This document shows positions 37,792 to 47,300 of a DNA stretch of 64,000 nt, piece after piece (positions within the stretch are counted from its first letter, which is position 1; each line of letters begins with the position of its first letter). Under the pieces are notes generated by a model. That model did no database searches, was not told the DNA's origin, and saw nothing but the letters and a program-made list of their open reading frames with translations. The stretch covers positions 186,001-250,000 of the forward strand of contig NZ_JAENRR010000001.1 of NCBI RefSeq assembly GCF_016612505.1, given 5' to 3'. Origin of the DNA: Carboxylicivirga marina. Lineage in GTDB: Bacteria > Bacteroidota > Bacteroidia > Bacteroidales > Marinilabiliaceae. A program made the position numbers and the translations under genes.

Positions 37792-39045
37792 GTGGATATT
37801 TTCGATAGAATTAAAGAACATATGGGTCCATTAGGACAATATGGAAAAGAGGCTCATGGTTATTTCACCTTCCCAAAATTAGAAGGAGAAATCAGCCCAA
37901 AAATGAAATTCCGTGGTAAAGAAGTACTTACATGGAGTTTAAATAACTATCTCGGATTAGCTAATCACCCAGAAGTTCGCAAGGCTGATGCTGATGCAGC
38001 TGCTGATTATGGAATGGCATACCCAATGGGTGCCCGAATGATGTCTGGACAGACTAGCAAGCACGAAGAATTAGAAGCTAAACTTGCTGAATTTGTAGGA
38101 AAAGAAGATGCTTACCTTCTTAACTTTGGTTATCAGGGCATGGTTTCTATCATTGATGCCTTAGCGACAAGAAACGACGTTATCGTTTATGATTCAGAAT
38201 CGCACGCTTGTATCATGGATGGAATATTCATTCATAAAGCCAAAGGTGGTAAAAGCTTCGTATTCGCACACAACGAAATGGATAAGTGCGAAAAAATGCT
38301 TCAGTTTGCCACTAAGCGAGTAAAAGAAACTGGTGGTGGTATTTTATTGATTACCGAAGGTGTATTTGGCATGGCTGGCGACCTTGGTAACTTAAAAGAC
38401 ATTGTTGCTTTAAAAGAAAAATATGATTTTCGCATATTGGTTGACGATGCTCACGGATTTGGCACAATGGGTAAAACTGGTGCCGGAGTTGCTGAACACT
38501 TTGATGTAGCTGACAAAATTGATGTTGTATTCAACACATTTGCTAAGTCAATGGCTGGTATTGGCGGATTTGTAGCAAGTAACGAAGAAGTGGTTAACTA
38601 CTTGCGCTACAACTTACGCTCTCAGATTTTTGCCAAGTCATTACCAATGCCAATGGTATTTGGAGCACTTAAACGTCTTGAAATGTTACGCGACCAACCT
38701 GAGCACAAAGCGAATCTTTGGAAGGTTGTAAACGCACTTCAGAAAGGCTTAAAAGAAGCTGGTTTCAACCTAGGTAAAACTGAATCACCAGTTACGCCAG
38801 TATTCTTAGAAGGTAATGTAGGTGAAGCAACTGAATTAACAATGGATTTGCGTGAGAACTATAACATTTTCTGTTCAATCGTAATTTATCCTGTGATACC
38901 TAAAGATCAGATTATGCTACGCATTATTCCAACGGCGGTACACACATTAGAGGATGTAGATTATACTATTAAAGCATTCCGTGAAGTTCAGGAAAAATTA
39001 AAAGCTGGAAAATACAAGAGCGACAAAATCGCTAGTTTTATTTAG
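37792..39045 (+). CDS. PLP-dependent alpha-oxoamine synthase family enzyme
   Basis: Condenses an amino acid with an acyl-CoA or acyl-ACP, releasing CO2. The 417 residues start at a GTG (37792). Family features: SLNNYLGLANHPEV, AYPMGARMMSGQTSKHEELE, YDSESHACIMDG, VDDAHGFGTMGKTG and the PLP-binding lysine K252 in TFAKSMAGIGGF. Candidate activities are serine palmitoyltransferase (sphingolipid base), glycine C-acetyltransferase, or cysteate acyltransferase (sulfonolipids); all occur in Bacteroidota and I cannot separate them by eye. It differs from the Bacteroides Spt sequence I remember. No acyl carrier gene is adjacent. Confidence 0.85.
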   Translation: MDIFDRIKEHMGPLGQYGKEAHGYFTFPKLEGEISPKMKFRGKEVLTWSLNNYLGLANHPEVRKADADAAADYGMAYPMGARMMSGQTSKHEELEAKLAEFVGKEDAYLLNFGYQGMVSIIDALATRNDVIVYDSESHACIMDGIFIHKAKGGKSFVFAHNEMDKCEKMLQFATKRVKETGGGILLITEGVFGMAGDLGNLKDIVALKEKYDFRILVDDAHGFGTMGKTGAGVAEHFDVADKIDVVFNTFAKSMAGIGGFVASNEEVVNYLRYNLRSQIFAKSLPMPMVFGALKRLEMLRDQPEHKANLWKVVNALQKGLKEAGFNLGKTESPVTPVFLEGNVGEATELTMDLRENYNIFCSIVIYPVIPKDQIMLRIIPTAVHTLEDVDYTIKAFREVQEKLKAGKYKSDKIASFI

Positions 39046-39063
39046 TACAGCTAATAGAATATA

Positions 39064-39105
39064 AAAATAGGGTAAGTTTTAAAAAGCTTACCCTATTTTG
39101 TTTTT
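39064..39105 (+). terminator. Intrinsic terminator of the alpha-oxoamine synthase gene
   Basis: AAAATAGGGTAAG pairs perfectly with CTTACCCTATTTT and is followed by G and a TTTTT run. Confidence 0.92.
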
Positions 39106-39838
39106 ATATAACTCAACACTAATTGAAATTCTTTGCAATCAAATGCCACCAGAGCAAGCACAGAGATATTGATTACAACAACCGAATCTGCTCCCAATAC
39201 CTCTGCTGACACTCTCAACCAATACCTATCATCTGATAAAATCCATATTCCCAGCTCTTCCAACTACAAGAGTTTAAAATACCAGAAATACATAATTAGA
39301 CACAACATTATCGCGGTTAGGCAGGAAAAAGTTGATTTTAGCAAGACATAAAAAATTAGCATACAGCATACTATTTTGTCAGCCATAACCAAATTTAGTA
39401 TCTATTTGCAGAGTTTTGGCATATATTTTAAATAGTTAACATCCTTCGAATGCCTTTATTAATGGTCTCATCCAAAAATCATTCAACTACTTTATATATA
39501 ACTCAGGTTTTTCTCCATAGCTACTCTGCGTCAACTCTCTTCCAACCATGCACTAAACTCATATTAAACTCAAAGTTAACTCATACTAAAGTCATATTAA
39601 ATTCGATTGACAATGAATTTAATATGAGTTAAAATTGGCTTAAATGTATCTTTAATATGTTATTATTTCACATTTGGCAAGTAGCAACTAATAAGCAGTT
39701 ACATTGACAATGTCATTTTTATTTTGATCAACACCTTAGAAAATATTGAATAAGGTGTAGGTACGTATAACTGAAATTCAGATATTACTACTAAACATTG
39801 TAAGCTTAGCTATAAATGTAAGCCCATACCGAAGCCAT
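39106..39838. repeat. Gene-free AT-rich stretch with short direct and inverted repeats
   Basis: No coding frame with protein-like composition. Between 39555 and 39630 the word CTCATATTAAA recurs with variations three times, and a 13-base perfect inverted repeat is present: TCATATTAAATTC (39592-39604) and GAATTTAATATGA (39615-39627) around ten bases. Function unknown; could be a protein-binding or transcription-boundary region between housekeeping genes and the cytochrome cluster. Confidence 0.45.
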
Positions 39839-39886
39839 AAAGGCTGATAATCTTTGTTTCCAGATTATCAGCCTTTATTGTTTTTC
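39839..39886. terminator. Strong hairpin closing the cytochrome cluster
   Basis: AAAGGCTGATAATCT pairs perfectly with AGATTATCAGCCTTT around eight bases. It lies 52 bases past the stop of the heptahaem gene. The T-rich tail is better on the plus strand (TTTATTGTTTTT) than on the minus strand. Confidence 0.75.
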
Positions 39887-39928
39887 ACCTCTTTGTAGTT
39901 ACGGTATTAACCGCTAAAAGAACATGAC

Positions 39929-41425
39929 TTAATACATCCCATTATGACAATCGGAGCAAAGCATTTCTTTCCATGCGCCATCAATATCAACAGGATGCCA
40001 GAATTCAAGACCTTTATTGGCTAATGCAACTTGCATTGAATCTCTAGTTCCTTGCGCCATAATAGTGTGGCAAGTATTACAGTCATTACTAATAATATGA
40101 CCTTCTGCACTTTCATGTGTTCCTCCGTGGCACCTAAAACAACCATTAAATTCCTTGTGTCCAATATTCTCAGGATAAGCATCCCAGCGTACCTTCATCT
40201 CCGGAAAGATATTATTCTGATATTCCCTTGTAATAGCAGCAATAGCCTTATCCAAAGCTCCCGGCATGGTATCAAGCACCTCAGCATATGATCCGGTATA
40301 ATATTCTCTTAGCGATTGCTCAATCGCCATCACGGCTGAGTCTGAGGTTGAGTATTCTTCAACGAGAGCCGACATTCCCATCATTTTTATTTCAGGCAAT
40401 TCAGCAGAAACATCGCCTGCAGCCATCAAATGATCCATAATATGATAAGGTGATAGATATTTGTGCGCAGGTCTGTTATGACAATCCATACAGTCCATTG
40501 TTCTGCGATCTAAATGACTTAAACTATCAGGTGTAAGTTGATCCATCATATTCTCATAAACGATGGTATCACCTGTTTCCAGATTAGTGTACTTTACCCA
40601 TGGAATGGTCTGTCGATCCGGAGAAGCAACATACTCAATTTTCACATTCGGATTCATGTGCCAATGTGTTCCTTCTTCCAGATTTTTTGAGGCATGGTCA
40701 CTTCCTACCTTCATACTCATCTGAATATTCCACTCTGTATTTTTTTCATCAGACAAGAAATGCTTTTGATATTTCAGCTGATGAGAGTAAAATTTTTCTG
40801 GCCAGTGGCACTCTTCACAGGTCTCTTTTGATGGCCTTAAGTTGTGAATTGGTGTAGCAATTGGCCTTGAGTATTTATCAAATAAGACAGAATAAACCTG
40901 ACGCATACCTGACATTTTTGATTTTACATACCAGTCAATACCTGAACCAATGTGGCACTCTACACATGCCACCTTAGCATGACCTGAGTTTTGATAGGTT
41001 GTATATTCAGGCCCCATTACATCGTGGCACATGGTACCACAGAATTTCTCAGACTCGGTAAAATGATAGGCCTCGTAACTTCCAATTGATGAAAGTAAAA
41101 TAAGAATTACAGTTCCGGTAATAAAAATAGCTGCTGCGTTACGGTGTTCTTTTTTATTGAAGTCAAACACCATCCATTTACCTTGTAATTCTTCATGTTT
41201 CTCCTTGGCTCTTTTATTTGCTCTTCGCATGCCAAGCGGAATCATCAGGAGACCTATAATCATCACTGCTGGTAAGATAATAAAGGTAAACAGCCCCAGG
41301 TAGGTACTGCTATCCTGATAAATGGCAGTAATAGCCATTAAAAATAAAATTATAAACAAGCTGACAGCTGCAATTAATGTTCCTGCAAAAGATAGCATGT
41401 TGTAATACGACTTGGGTAATTTCAT
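39929..41425 (-). CDS. Inner-membrane heptahaem cytochrome c, NapC/NirT family (ImcH-like)
   Basis: Likely takes electrons from menaquinol in the inner membrane and hands them to periplasmic cytochromes. The 498 residues have three hydrophobic segments (about 10-35, 40-62, 92-115), then seven haem sites: FCGTMCH at about residue 130, which is CX3CH rather than CXXCH, followed by VACVECH, TCEECH, MDCMDCH, GCFRCH, DCNTCH and LCSDCH. The first site plus HDVMGPEY and HAKVACVECHIGSG is the NapC/NrfH core. Three membrane helices and seven haems recall ImcH of Geobacter (from memory), which feeds extracellular electron transfer; NrfH and NapC have one helix and four haems. Last gene of the cytochrome cluster, 33 bases after a CcsBA gene. 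Confidence 0.9.
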   Translation of the reverse strand: MKLPKSYYNMLSFAGTLIAAVSLFIILFLMAITAIYQDSSTYLGLFTFIILPAVMIIGLLMIPLGMRRANKRAKEKHEELQGKWMVFDFNKKEHRNAAAIFITGTVILILLSSIGSYEAYHFTESEKFCGTMCHDVMGPEYTTYQNSGHAKVACVECHIGSGIDWYVKSKMSGMRQVYSVLFDKYSRPIATPIHNLRPSKETCEECHWPEKFYSHQLKYQKHFLSDEKNTEWNIQMSMKVGSDHASKNLEEGTHWHMNPNVKIEYVASPDRQTIPWVKYTNLETGDTIVYENMMDQLTPDSLSHLDRRTMDCMDCHNRPAHKYLSPYHIMDHLMAAGDVSAELPEIKMMGMSALVEEYSTSDSAVMAIEQSLREYYTGSYAEVLDTMPGALDKAIAAITREYQNNIFPEMKVRWDAYPENIGHKEFNGCFRCHGGTHESAEGHIISNDCNTCHTIMAQGTRDSMQVALANKGLEFWHPVDIDGAWKEMLCSDCHNGMY

Positions 41426-41458
41426 AGATTTTATTTTAAATATAATTAGTTGAAAATA

Positions 41459-44293
41459 TTAATTATTTTTTCTCTCTTTTAAATATGCAGTCAGGATTAG
41501 CATTAACATAGCACCTAAAGTACCCCACAACCAAACAGGAAAGATTGGCGGATCATCATTCGCATAAGAATGCAAACCTTTTGTGAAGTAATAATTCACC
41601 CCCACAAAGGTCATTATTACAGTGCCAAAAGAAATGATTGTTGCAACATTAAAAGCAAAGCGTGACCTTAAAGCAGGGATATAGCGAAAATGCAATATCG
41701 TAGCATATACCAGGACAATTATAAGCGACCAGCTTTGCTTGGCATTCCAGCTCCAATAATTCCCCCACGACTCATTGGCCCAGACACAACCAATAAAAGT
41801 ACCAATGGCAGTTAAGAACATACCAATAGTCAATAGTTTTTCATTGATTAAAGTAAGCTCTTTAATTACCAAAGAAAATAACTCACTCTTACCTTTAGGT
41901 CGTAATAGATATAAGCATATATTAATTAGGCCAATTATAAATCCTAAAGCCAGGAAACCATAACCAATTGTTATAATGGCTACGTGAATAATAAGCCAAT
42001 AAGACTTAAGAACAGGATTCAAGTTGGTTAATTGCGGGTCATAATAACTAAGTCCTGCTACCATCAAAAGAACAGAAGCCAGGATAGCCGTGGATGCTAA
42101 TACGATTTTCGAATAGCGAATAACCGACAACCCGGAAATAATGCTTCCCCAGGCTACCAATAACAACACTTCGTAACCATTGCTCCATGGGGCATGACCT
42201 CCCAGGTACCACCTGAGTCCCATGCCGACTGTTTGCCATGCAAAAGCAGCAATAAAAAGAGCCGTAAATACTTTTAATAAATACCTGTTTGCTCGACCAG
42301 GAGTGGTCCTAAAATTATCAATCAGAGCTAAAACCAATAAAATAATGCCTAGTACACCATAAACAAACTTTAGCCGATCGAAGATTCGCAATTTATTATA
42401 TAGTACTTCAAAAGCAATCTTCTTTTCTGAGGGCAATAATTCATGTGGAGTTAATTGCCTTTGAATACTCTTTATATACCCTATTAGCTGATCAGGAACT
42501 GAATAATCATCAGACTCTCTGGCATATAGTGTGGAAACAAAATAAGCCCGCATCATATTGCTATAATTCAACTCCTGAAGTCTTAAGTCTTCATTTAAAA
42601 TGGCAAGTTTGCCTGTAAGTGGTTTAAGTGCCAAAGAATCCCGCCAATGGACCCACTTATTATTAACATCTTTCTCTACAGGAAATAATTTTAAAAAATC
42701 GCCATTAATAAGCATTTGGAAAATATTAACTTTCTCCGTTATCTTAATAATTTCACGATCAAGCGTACTTTGTTCAGATGGATCTGTTTTAAAGGCTGAT
42801 TGAGCTACCTGTTCTAATTTATAATGAAAGGACTTATCAAAAAAATCAATAAATGAAGCCTGCTTACCCGAAAGACCAATCATATTGCGAATGGACTTCT
42901 CTTTCACCACAAACAACTTCTGATTTCTCCAGTAATTAGGATCCAGGTGCAGATCAAGAAAAAGATGCATGGCATCCATTTCTCCTTTCCCCTCAAAATT
43001 AAAATGATCCTTCCCTGTTAGTTTATGAGCTACATCGCTTGCCAATGAATAAACTGAGGTAAACCTGCCTTCATACGTCTGCACCAACAAATGCCCAAAC
43101 CGTTCTGCATGTTCATTACTAATTGGCTTTTGAATATTATTTTGAGCCAAAGAAAAGTTTGATATCGTGAAGAGTAAGGTCAATACCGTTATCAGGGATT
43201 TTCTTTGCCGCCTTACAGCTTGTATTTTTTTGCTTAACTGAGAGAAATGAGAGTTTTTTGATAATAAGATCAGAATGGCTCCTATCGTCATTAATAAATA
43301 CCCCATGTAGGTGATTCGGGTTCCCCAATAATCATAGTTTAATGAAAGGATCGTTCCTTTTTCGTCATCATCGTATGAGGTTTGAAAAAAACGATAACCA
43401 TCGTAATCCAGCACTTTATTTTTAGCCAGTATATGTTCCTGCCTGTGATCATGCCGTTCATCTATTAATAACACCCTGCTTTCTGCGGCTGACGGTATTT
43501 CTGTACCGGGATATTTACTTAGAACAAAATCTTTTAACAATAAACTAAATGGTAATTCCATTGGCTTTGGTCCATAAGTCATTTCTATGGTAAGATCACC
43601 TATATTATATGCCTTAAAAGGTTGTATGTACCTTGTACGATCATAGAAAAGTATTACCTCCTGCTGCTTATCATTATGTGTAAGCTCTACATACAAAGCA
43701 TCCGGACTATCCGTCCTTGAATTTCTTCTGTAATAATCCATTACTATTTCGGCATCCCCCTTATCTCTAAACAAATCGTAGGCCTCAAAAACGTACCTTT
43801 TATAGGTGATTTCAACAGTTCCCTGCGGCGTATTGAACTTCAGGTGGAAATCATTTTGACCTACCTGTGAGAAATATATAGGTTGATCACTTGTATATGC
43901 CATCTCATCACCAGGGAAGTTAATTTGAAAATAAGGTTCGGCCGTATAAATAGTATTGGTCGATTCAGCTTCATTGATGTGCATATTAGCTTCGTAACCC
44001 TTATACCGTGTAATGCCACCTCCTATAATCAATAAGATAAATGAAATATGAAAGATAAGTACCGGTAATTTTTGTAGCTTAAAAAGTTTATTCTGAAATA
44101 CATTAACAAGATATAATATTCCAAACAGCAGCATAAACATCTCGAACCACCAGGCATTGTATATTAACAGTTGTGCTGTTGGTGTGTCATAAAGCTCTTC
44201 AACAACGGTAGCTGCAGCTATAACAATCACAAACAGAAGCAATAATAACACAGAGAACTTTGTTGAAGAGACTGTTTTTATTAATTGCTTCAT
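41459..44293 (-). CDS. Cytochrome c biogenesis protein CcsBA (ResB-CcsA fusion), variant WWD motif
   Basis: System II haem-attachment protein: exports haem and ligates it to CXXCH cysteines outside the inner membrane. 944 residues. The ResB-like N-terminal half has helices at about 10-35, 45-65 and 75-100 (VLIFHISFILLIIGGGITRY), a periplasmic domain, and a helix near 320-340. The CcsA half (about 640-944) has GGHAPWSNGYE, LIIHVAIITIGYGFLALG and HSYANDDPP histidines. The haem-handling WWD motif reads WGNYWSWNAKQSWSL: the usual Asp and Glu are Asn and Gln. The paralogue in the same cluster keeps WGRYWGWDAKETWSL. Sits between the 17-haem and heptahaem genes, preceded by a hairpin. Confidence 0.92.
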   Translation of the reverse strand: MKQLIKTVSSTKFSVLLLLLFVIVIAAATVVEELYDTPTAQLLIYNAWWFEMFMLLFGILYLVNVFQNKLFKLQKLPVLIFHISFILLIIGGGITRYKGYEANMHINEAESTNTIYTAEPYFQINFPGDEMAYTSDQPIYFSQVGQNDFHLKFNTPQGTVEITYKRYVFEAYDLFRDKGDAEIVMDYYRRNSRTDSPDALYVELTHNDKQQEVILFYDRTRYIQPFKAYNIGDLTIEMTYGPKPMELPFSLLLKDFVLSKYPGTEIPSAAESRVLLIDERHDHRQEHILAKNKVLDYDGYRFFQTSYDDDEKGTILSLNYDYWGTRITYMGYLLMTIGAILILLSKNSHFSQLSKKIQAVRRQRKSLITVLTLLFTISNFSLAQNNIQKPISNEHAERFGHLLVQTYEGRFTSVYSLASDVAHKLTGKDHFNFEGKGEMDAMHLFLDLHLDPNYWRNQKLFVVKEKSIRNMIGLSGKQASFIDFFDKSFHYKLEQVAQSAFKTDPSEQSTLDREIIKITEKVNIFQMLINGDFLKLFPVEKDVNNKWVHWRDSLALKPLTGKLAILNEDLRLQELNYSNMMRAYFVSTLYARESDDYSVPDQLIGYIKSIQRQLTPHELLPSEKKIAFEVLYNKLRIFDRLKFVYGVLGIILLVLALIDNFRTTPGRANRYLLKVFTALFIAAFAWQTVGMGLRWYLGGHAPWSNGYEVLLLVAWGSIISGLSVIRYSKIVLASTAILASVLLMVAGLSYYDPQLTNLNPVLKSYWLIIHVAIITIGYGFLALGFIIGLINICLYLLRPKGKSELFSLVIKELTLINEKLLTIGMFLTAIGTFIGCVWANESWGNYWSWNAKQSWSLIIVLVYATILHFRYIPALRSRFAFNVATIISFGTVIMTFVGVNYYFTKGLHSYANDDPPIFPVWLWGTLGAMLMLILTAYLKERKNN

Positions 44294-44313
44294 AAATTTT
44301 GTAATTGTTAGAA

Positions 44314-44337
44314 ACGATGGGGTATTAGCCCCATCGT
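44314..44337 (-). other. Intercistronic hairpin before the variant ccsBA gene
   Basis: ACGATGGGG pairs perfectly with CCCCATCGT around six bases, between the 17-haem gene stop (44357) and the CcsBA start (44293). No long T-run follows on the minus strand, so partial termination or mRNA processing is more likely than a full stop. Confidence 0.6.
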
Positions 44338-44356
44338 ATTATTATAATATTATTAA

Positions 44357-47300
44357 TTACCAACAGTTCTTACCATTTCCACAGTGTGCATTAGTTGGTC
44401 CGGACCATTGATAGCCCAATCCCGGAATCATTGTACCAATATTCCTTCCGCTAGCAATATCAGGGTCAGAGTGCCATACATAATTTGCTCCTAAAGCATC
44501 ACACTCAGCTTCAGTGTCAAATGTATTATAAGCCGGTGCTTTACCTGAACCAACATACTCTCCATGACCATAATATCCATACCATGAAGGATAAAACCAA
44601 ACACTACCATCAACATGTCTTGATGTACTATATGTTCCTTGCTTTTTAGCTTCACCGCTGGAAGCTCCAGCATCATTATTATGGCACCAGAAACATTGAA
44701 CTGCTAACCAAGAATGTGTTATACCATCTCCATAGGAAGCCTCATCCAGACTAATAAGTTGATCTGGAGAATTATGAGCACCTGTATTTGAACCATGAGC
44801 TCCTGTGCTTGGATACTGACTGGTAGTATTCACATCGGTTACTTGTCCTGTTGAGGTTCCTTCCTGGATAGTATAATTTGGGGCAGCCGGCATCTCAGTT
44901 GGGCCATCGTGACAGGCACTACAAGTAGTTAGAGATCCTCCTACCCAATTGGGAGTTGTTGCATATGTTATAGGAGAAAAAGCTGCACTTGGATTCCACT
45001 CGGCAACTCCTGAAAAACCTCTATTTGCAGTCGTACCTGTACTGTGGCAATAAACATTGCTACATGTACCTCCGTTACCTGCATAACTTGGCGTATTAGC
45101 ATCGGCTCCATTTCGTGTAGCTAAACCACTAAGATCAAACCCTACATCTCCCCGGGTACCATTAACATGACCTGCCTGATGACAAGTAGTGCAATTATAG
45201 CTATACAGGGTACCATCTGTATGTTTATTATGAGCGCCTGTACCACCATGCATTGAAGCATCTGCAGCATGACAATCGCCACAAGCAATGACTCCACCAT
45301 CCCAGGCAGGAACAGTGGCGTAAGTACCGGCTCCATCACTGTGGCAATACACATTCGAACAGCTTGTACCATTCCAGCTTGGAGAAGCGCCACCGGCAGC
45401 TGCTAAACCGGAAGGGTCAAAAACAACATCCTTACTACTTGAAGGGTGACTGGCTTCCGCCCCACCACCCTGACCGTGTCCGAAATGGCAGGTACTACAC
45501 TTATATTCGTAAGTGCCGACGTGCAATGAATGAGCTCCCTCGGTATAACCTTCTGATGCAAGAGGATATTCATAGGGTGTTGAAGCATCGTGGCACGAGT
45601 GACAAGCTCCCGCTGAAGGTGCAAAACCGCCATCATGAGGGTGACAAGACGTACAATTAGCACCATCATTATGACTGCTTCCGCTTCCATCAGCACGGTG
45701 ATATTTAAGAGGAGTACCGTCATCAACATGACACACCTCGCAAATACCATCATAAGTACCATCACCATCAGCGAATGAGGTAAGTGATGGAAACACAACC
45801 GTACTGCCATTCACTACATCATTTACCATATAAATATTGTCCTTGTTGGTGTTATGGACTTTGTGGCAAACTAAACACGAAAGGCTTTTGTGTGTCATAG
45901 CTCCCTCATGGCAATCAAGACAAAGTGTGCCATCATTTGCGGCCTTGAGTAAGTTCCCATCAGTTGTTAATGTGCCGCCGGCCACATCATGAACACCATG
46001 ACATGATGAACAGTTTATCTGCTCTCCATTTGCGGCCAATGTAGGATTATCCACAATTTGGTCACTACTTGTATCCATTACTATACCAACCGGATGACTC
46101 CCTTTATTGCCATTATCGTCTGCATAACGCCCTACATTCCTTGCTGAATGACAATTTTTACACATGACATCATTTGTATTATCAACTCTCAAATAAGGAG
46201 AAGCCGCTGCAGAATTATGTTGATCATGACAAGTTGAACACATAATTTTTCCATCAACCACCCGAATTGCCAACTCACCATCGGCTGGCGTTGGAATATT
46301 CGTTTCATAAGTTGTATTAACAGCATTCACATCCCAGGCATGAGAATTACCTCCAGTTCCCGGAACTGCTTTATCACTGGAATCAAAAGCCTTATTGGAG
46401 GCAATACCAGTACTGATATGACAACTCTGACATTGCAGGAAATTTTCAGTTGATGCCGAAAGTCCTTCTCCCAATGCATTGTGAGTAAAGTGACAGGAAG
46501 TACAATTGGTAGTACTATGATCGGTTGGCGTGGCACTGACTACTGACTTAACAGCAGCTACACTTGTTCCACAAGCATTGGATGCCGTTACTGTAATATC
46601 ACCATTTTGTCCGTCAGATCCGGAAGTCACATAAATTACTGATGTTCCATCTCCTGATTCTATGGACCAACCTGCAGGCACAGTCCAATTATAGCTCGTT
46701 GCTGATTCAACTGCTGGTACATTATACCTTAAACCTGTTGTTCCAGGCCATGCATTTGTTGTGCCATAAATCACAGATGGAATTGCAGGTGTAGTAATTA
46801 CATCAAGCTGAAACACATAATTTCCACTTGACAACCCTGTCGATGAATTTTTGACACTTAGTATTGTACCATATGAAGCAACTCCAGCCCCTCCAGGCAC
46901 TGTTATACTAATCGGACTAGCCGTAAGCGAGGCATCTACAACATCCACAAACCCCTGTCCTTCTGCAAAATCAGAGAAATTGATGCTATATAAATCCGGT
47001 GACTCCGTTGTTGCAGAATAAGTAAGACCCACTGAGGTTGTTCCCTGACAAACAGAAGGATTAGCGCTTAAAGTTATTGTTGGCGGAGAAGATGCCACAG
47101 ACGAAGTAACGGCTAAAACAGATGCCGTACTCGACCCACAAGTGTTATTTGCCGTAACCGTAATATTTCCGTTTTGTCCTTCGCTGCCTGAGGTAAAAGA
47201 AACAGATGTAGTTCCTTGTCCTGAATTGATCGTCCACCCCACAGGTACACTCCAGGTATAATCATCTGCACCTGTCACAGATGAGATGCTATAAACATTT

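Noticed and set aside
39133-39632. Two open frames of 60-72 codons
   Set aside because: Low-complexity AT-rich sequence with poor starts; the second runs into the inverted repeat.
39929-41425. NrfH of a nitrite reductase complex
   Set aside because: Three membrane segments and seven haems, and no nrfA within the window; an ImcH-like quinol oxidase fits better.
45142-45810. Long frames opposite or beside the 17-haem gene, rich in Met, Val, Leu
   Set aside because: Out-of-frame reading of repeated haem and glycine codons; no independent signals.
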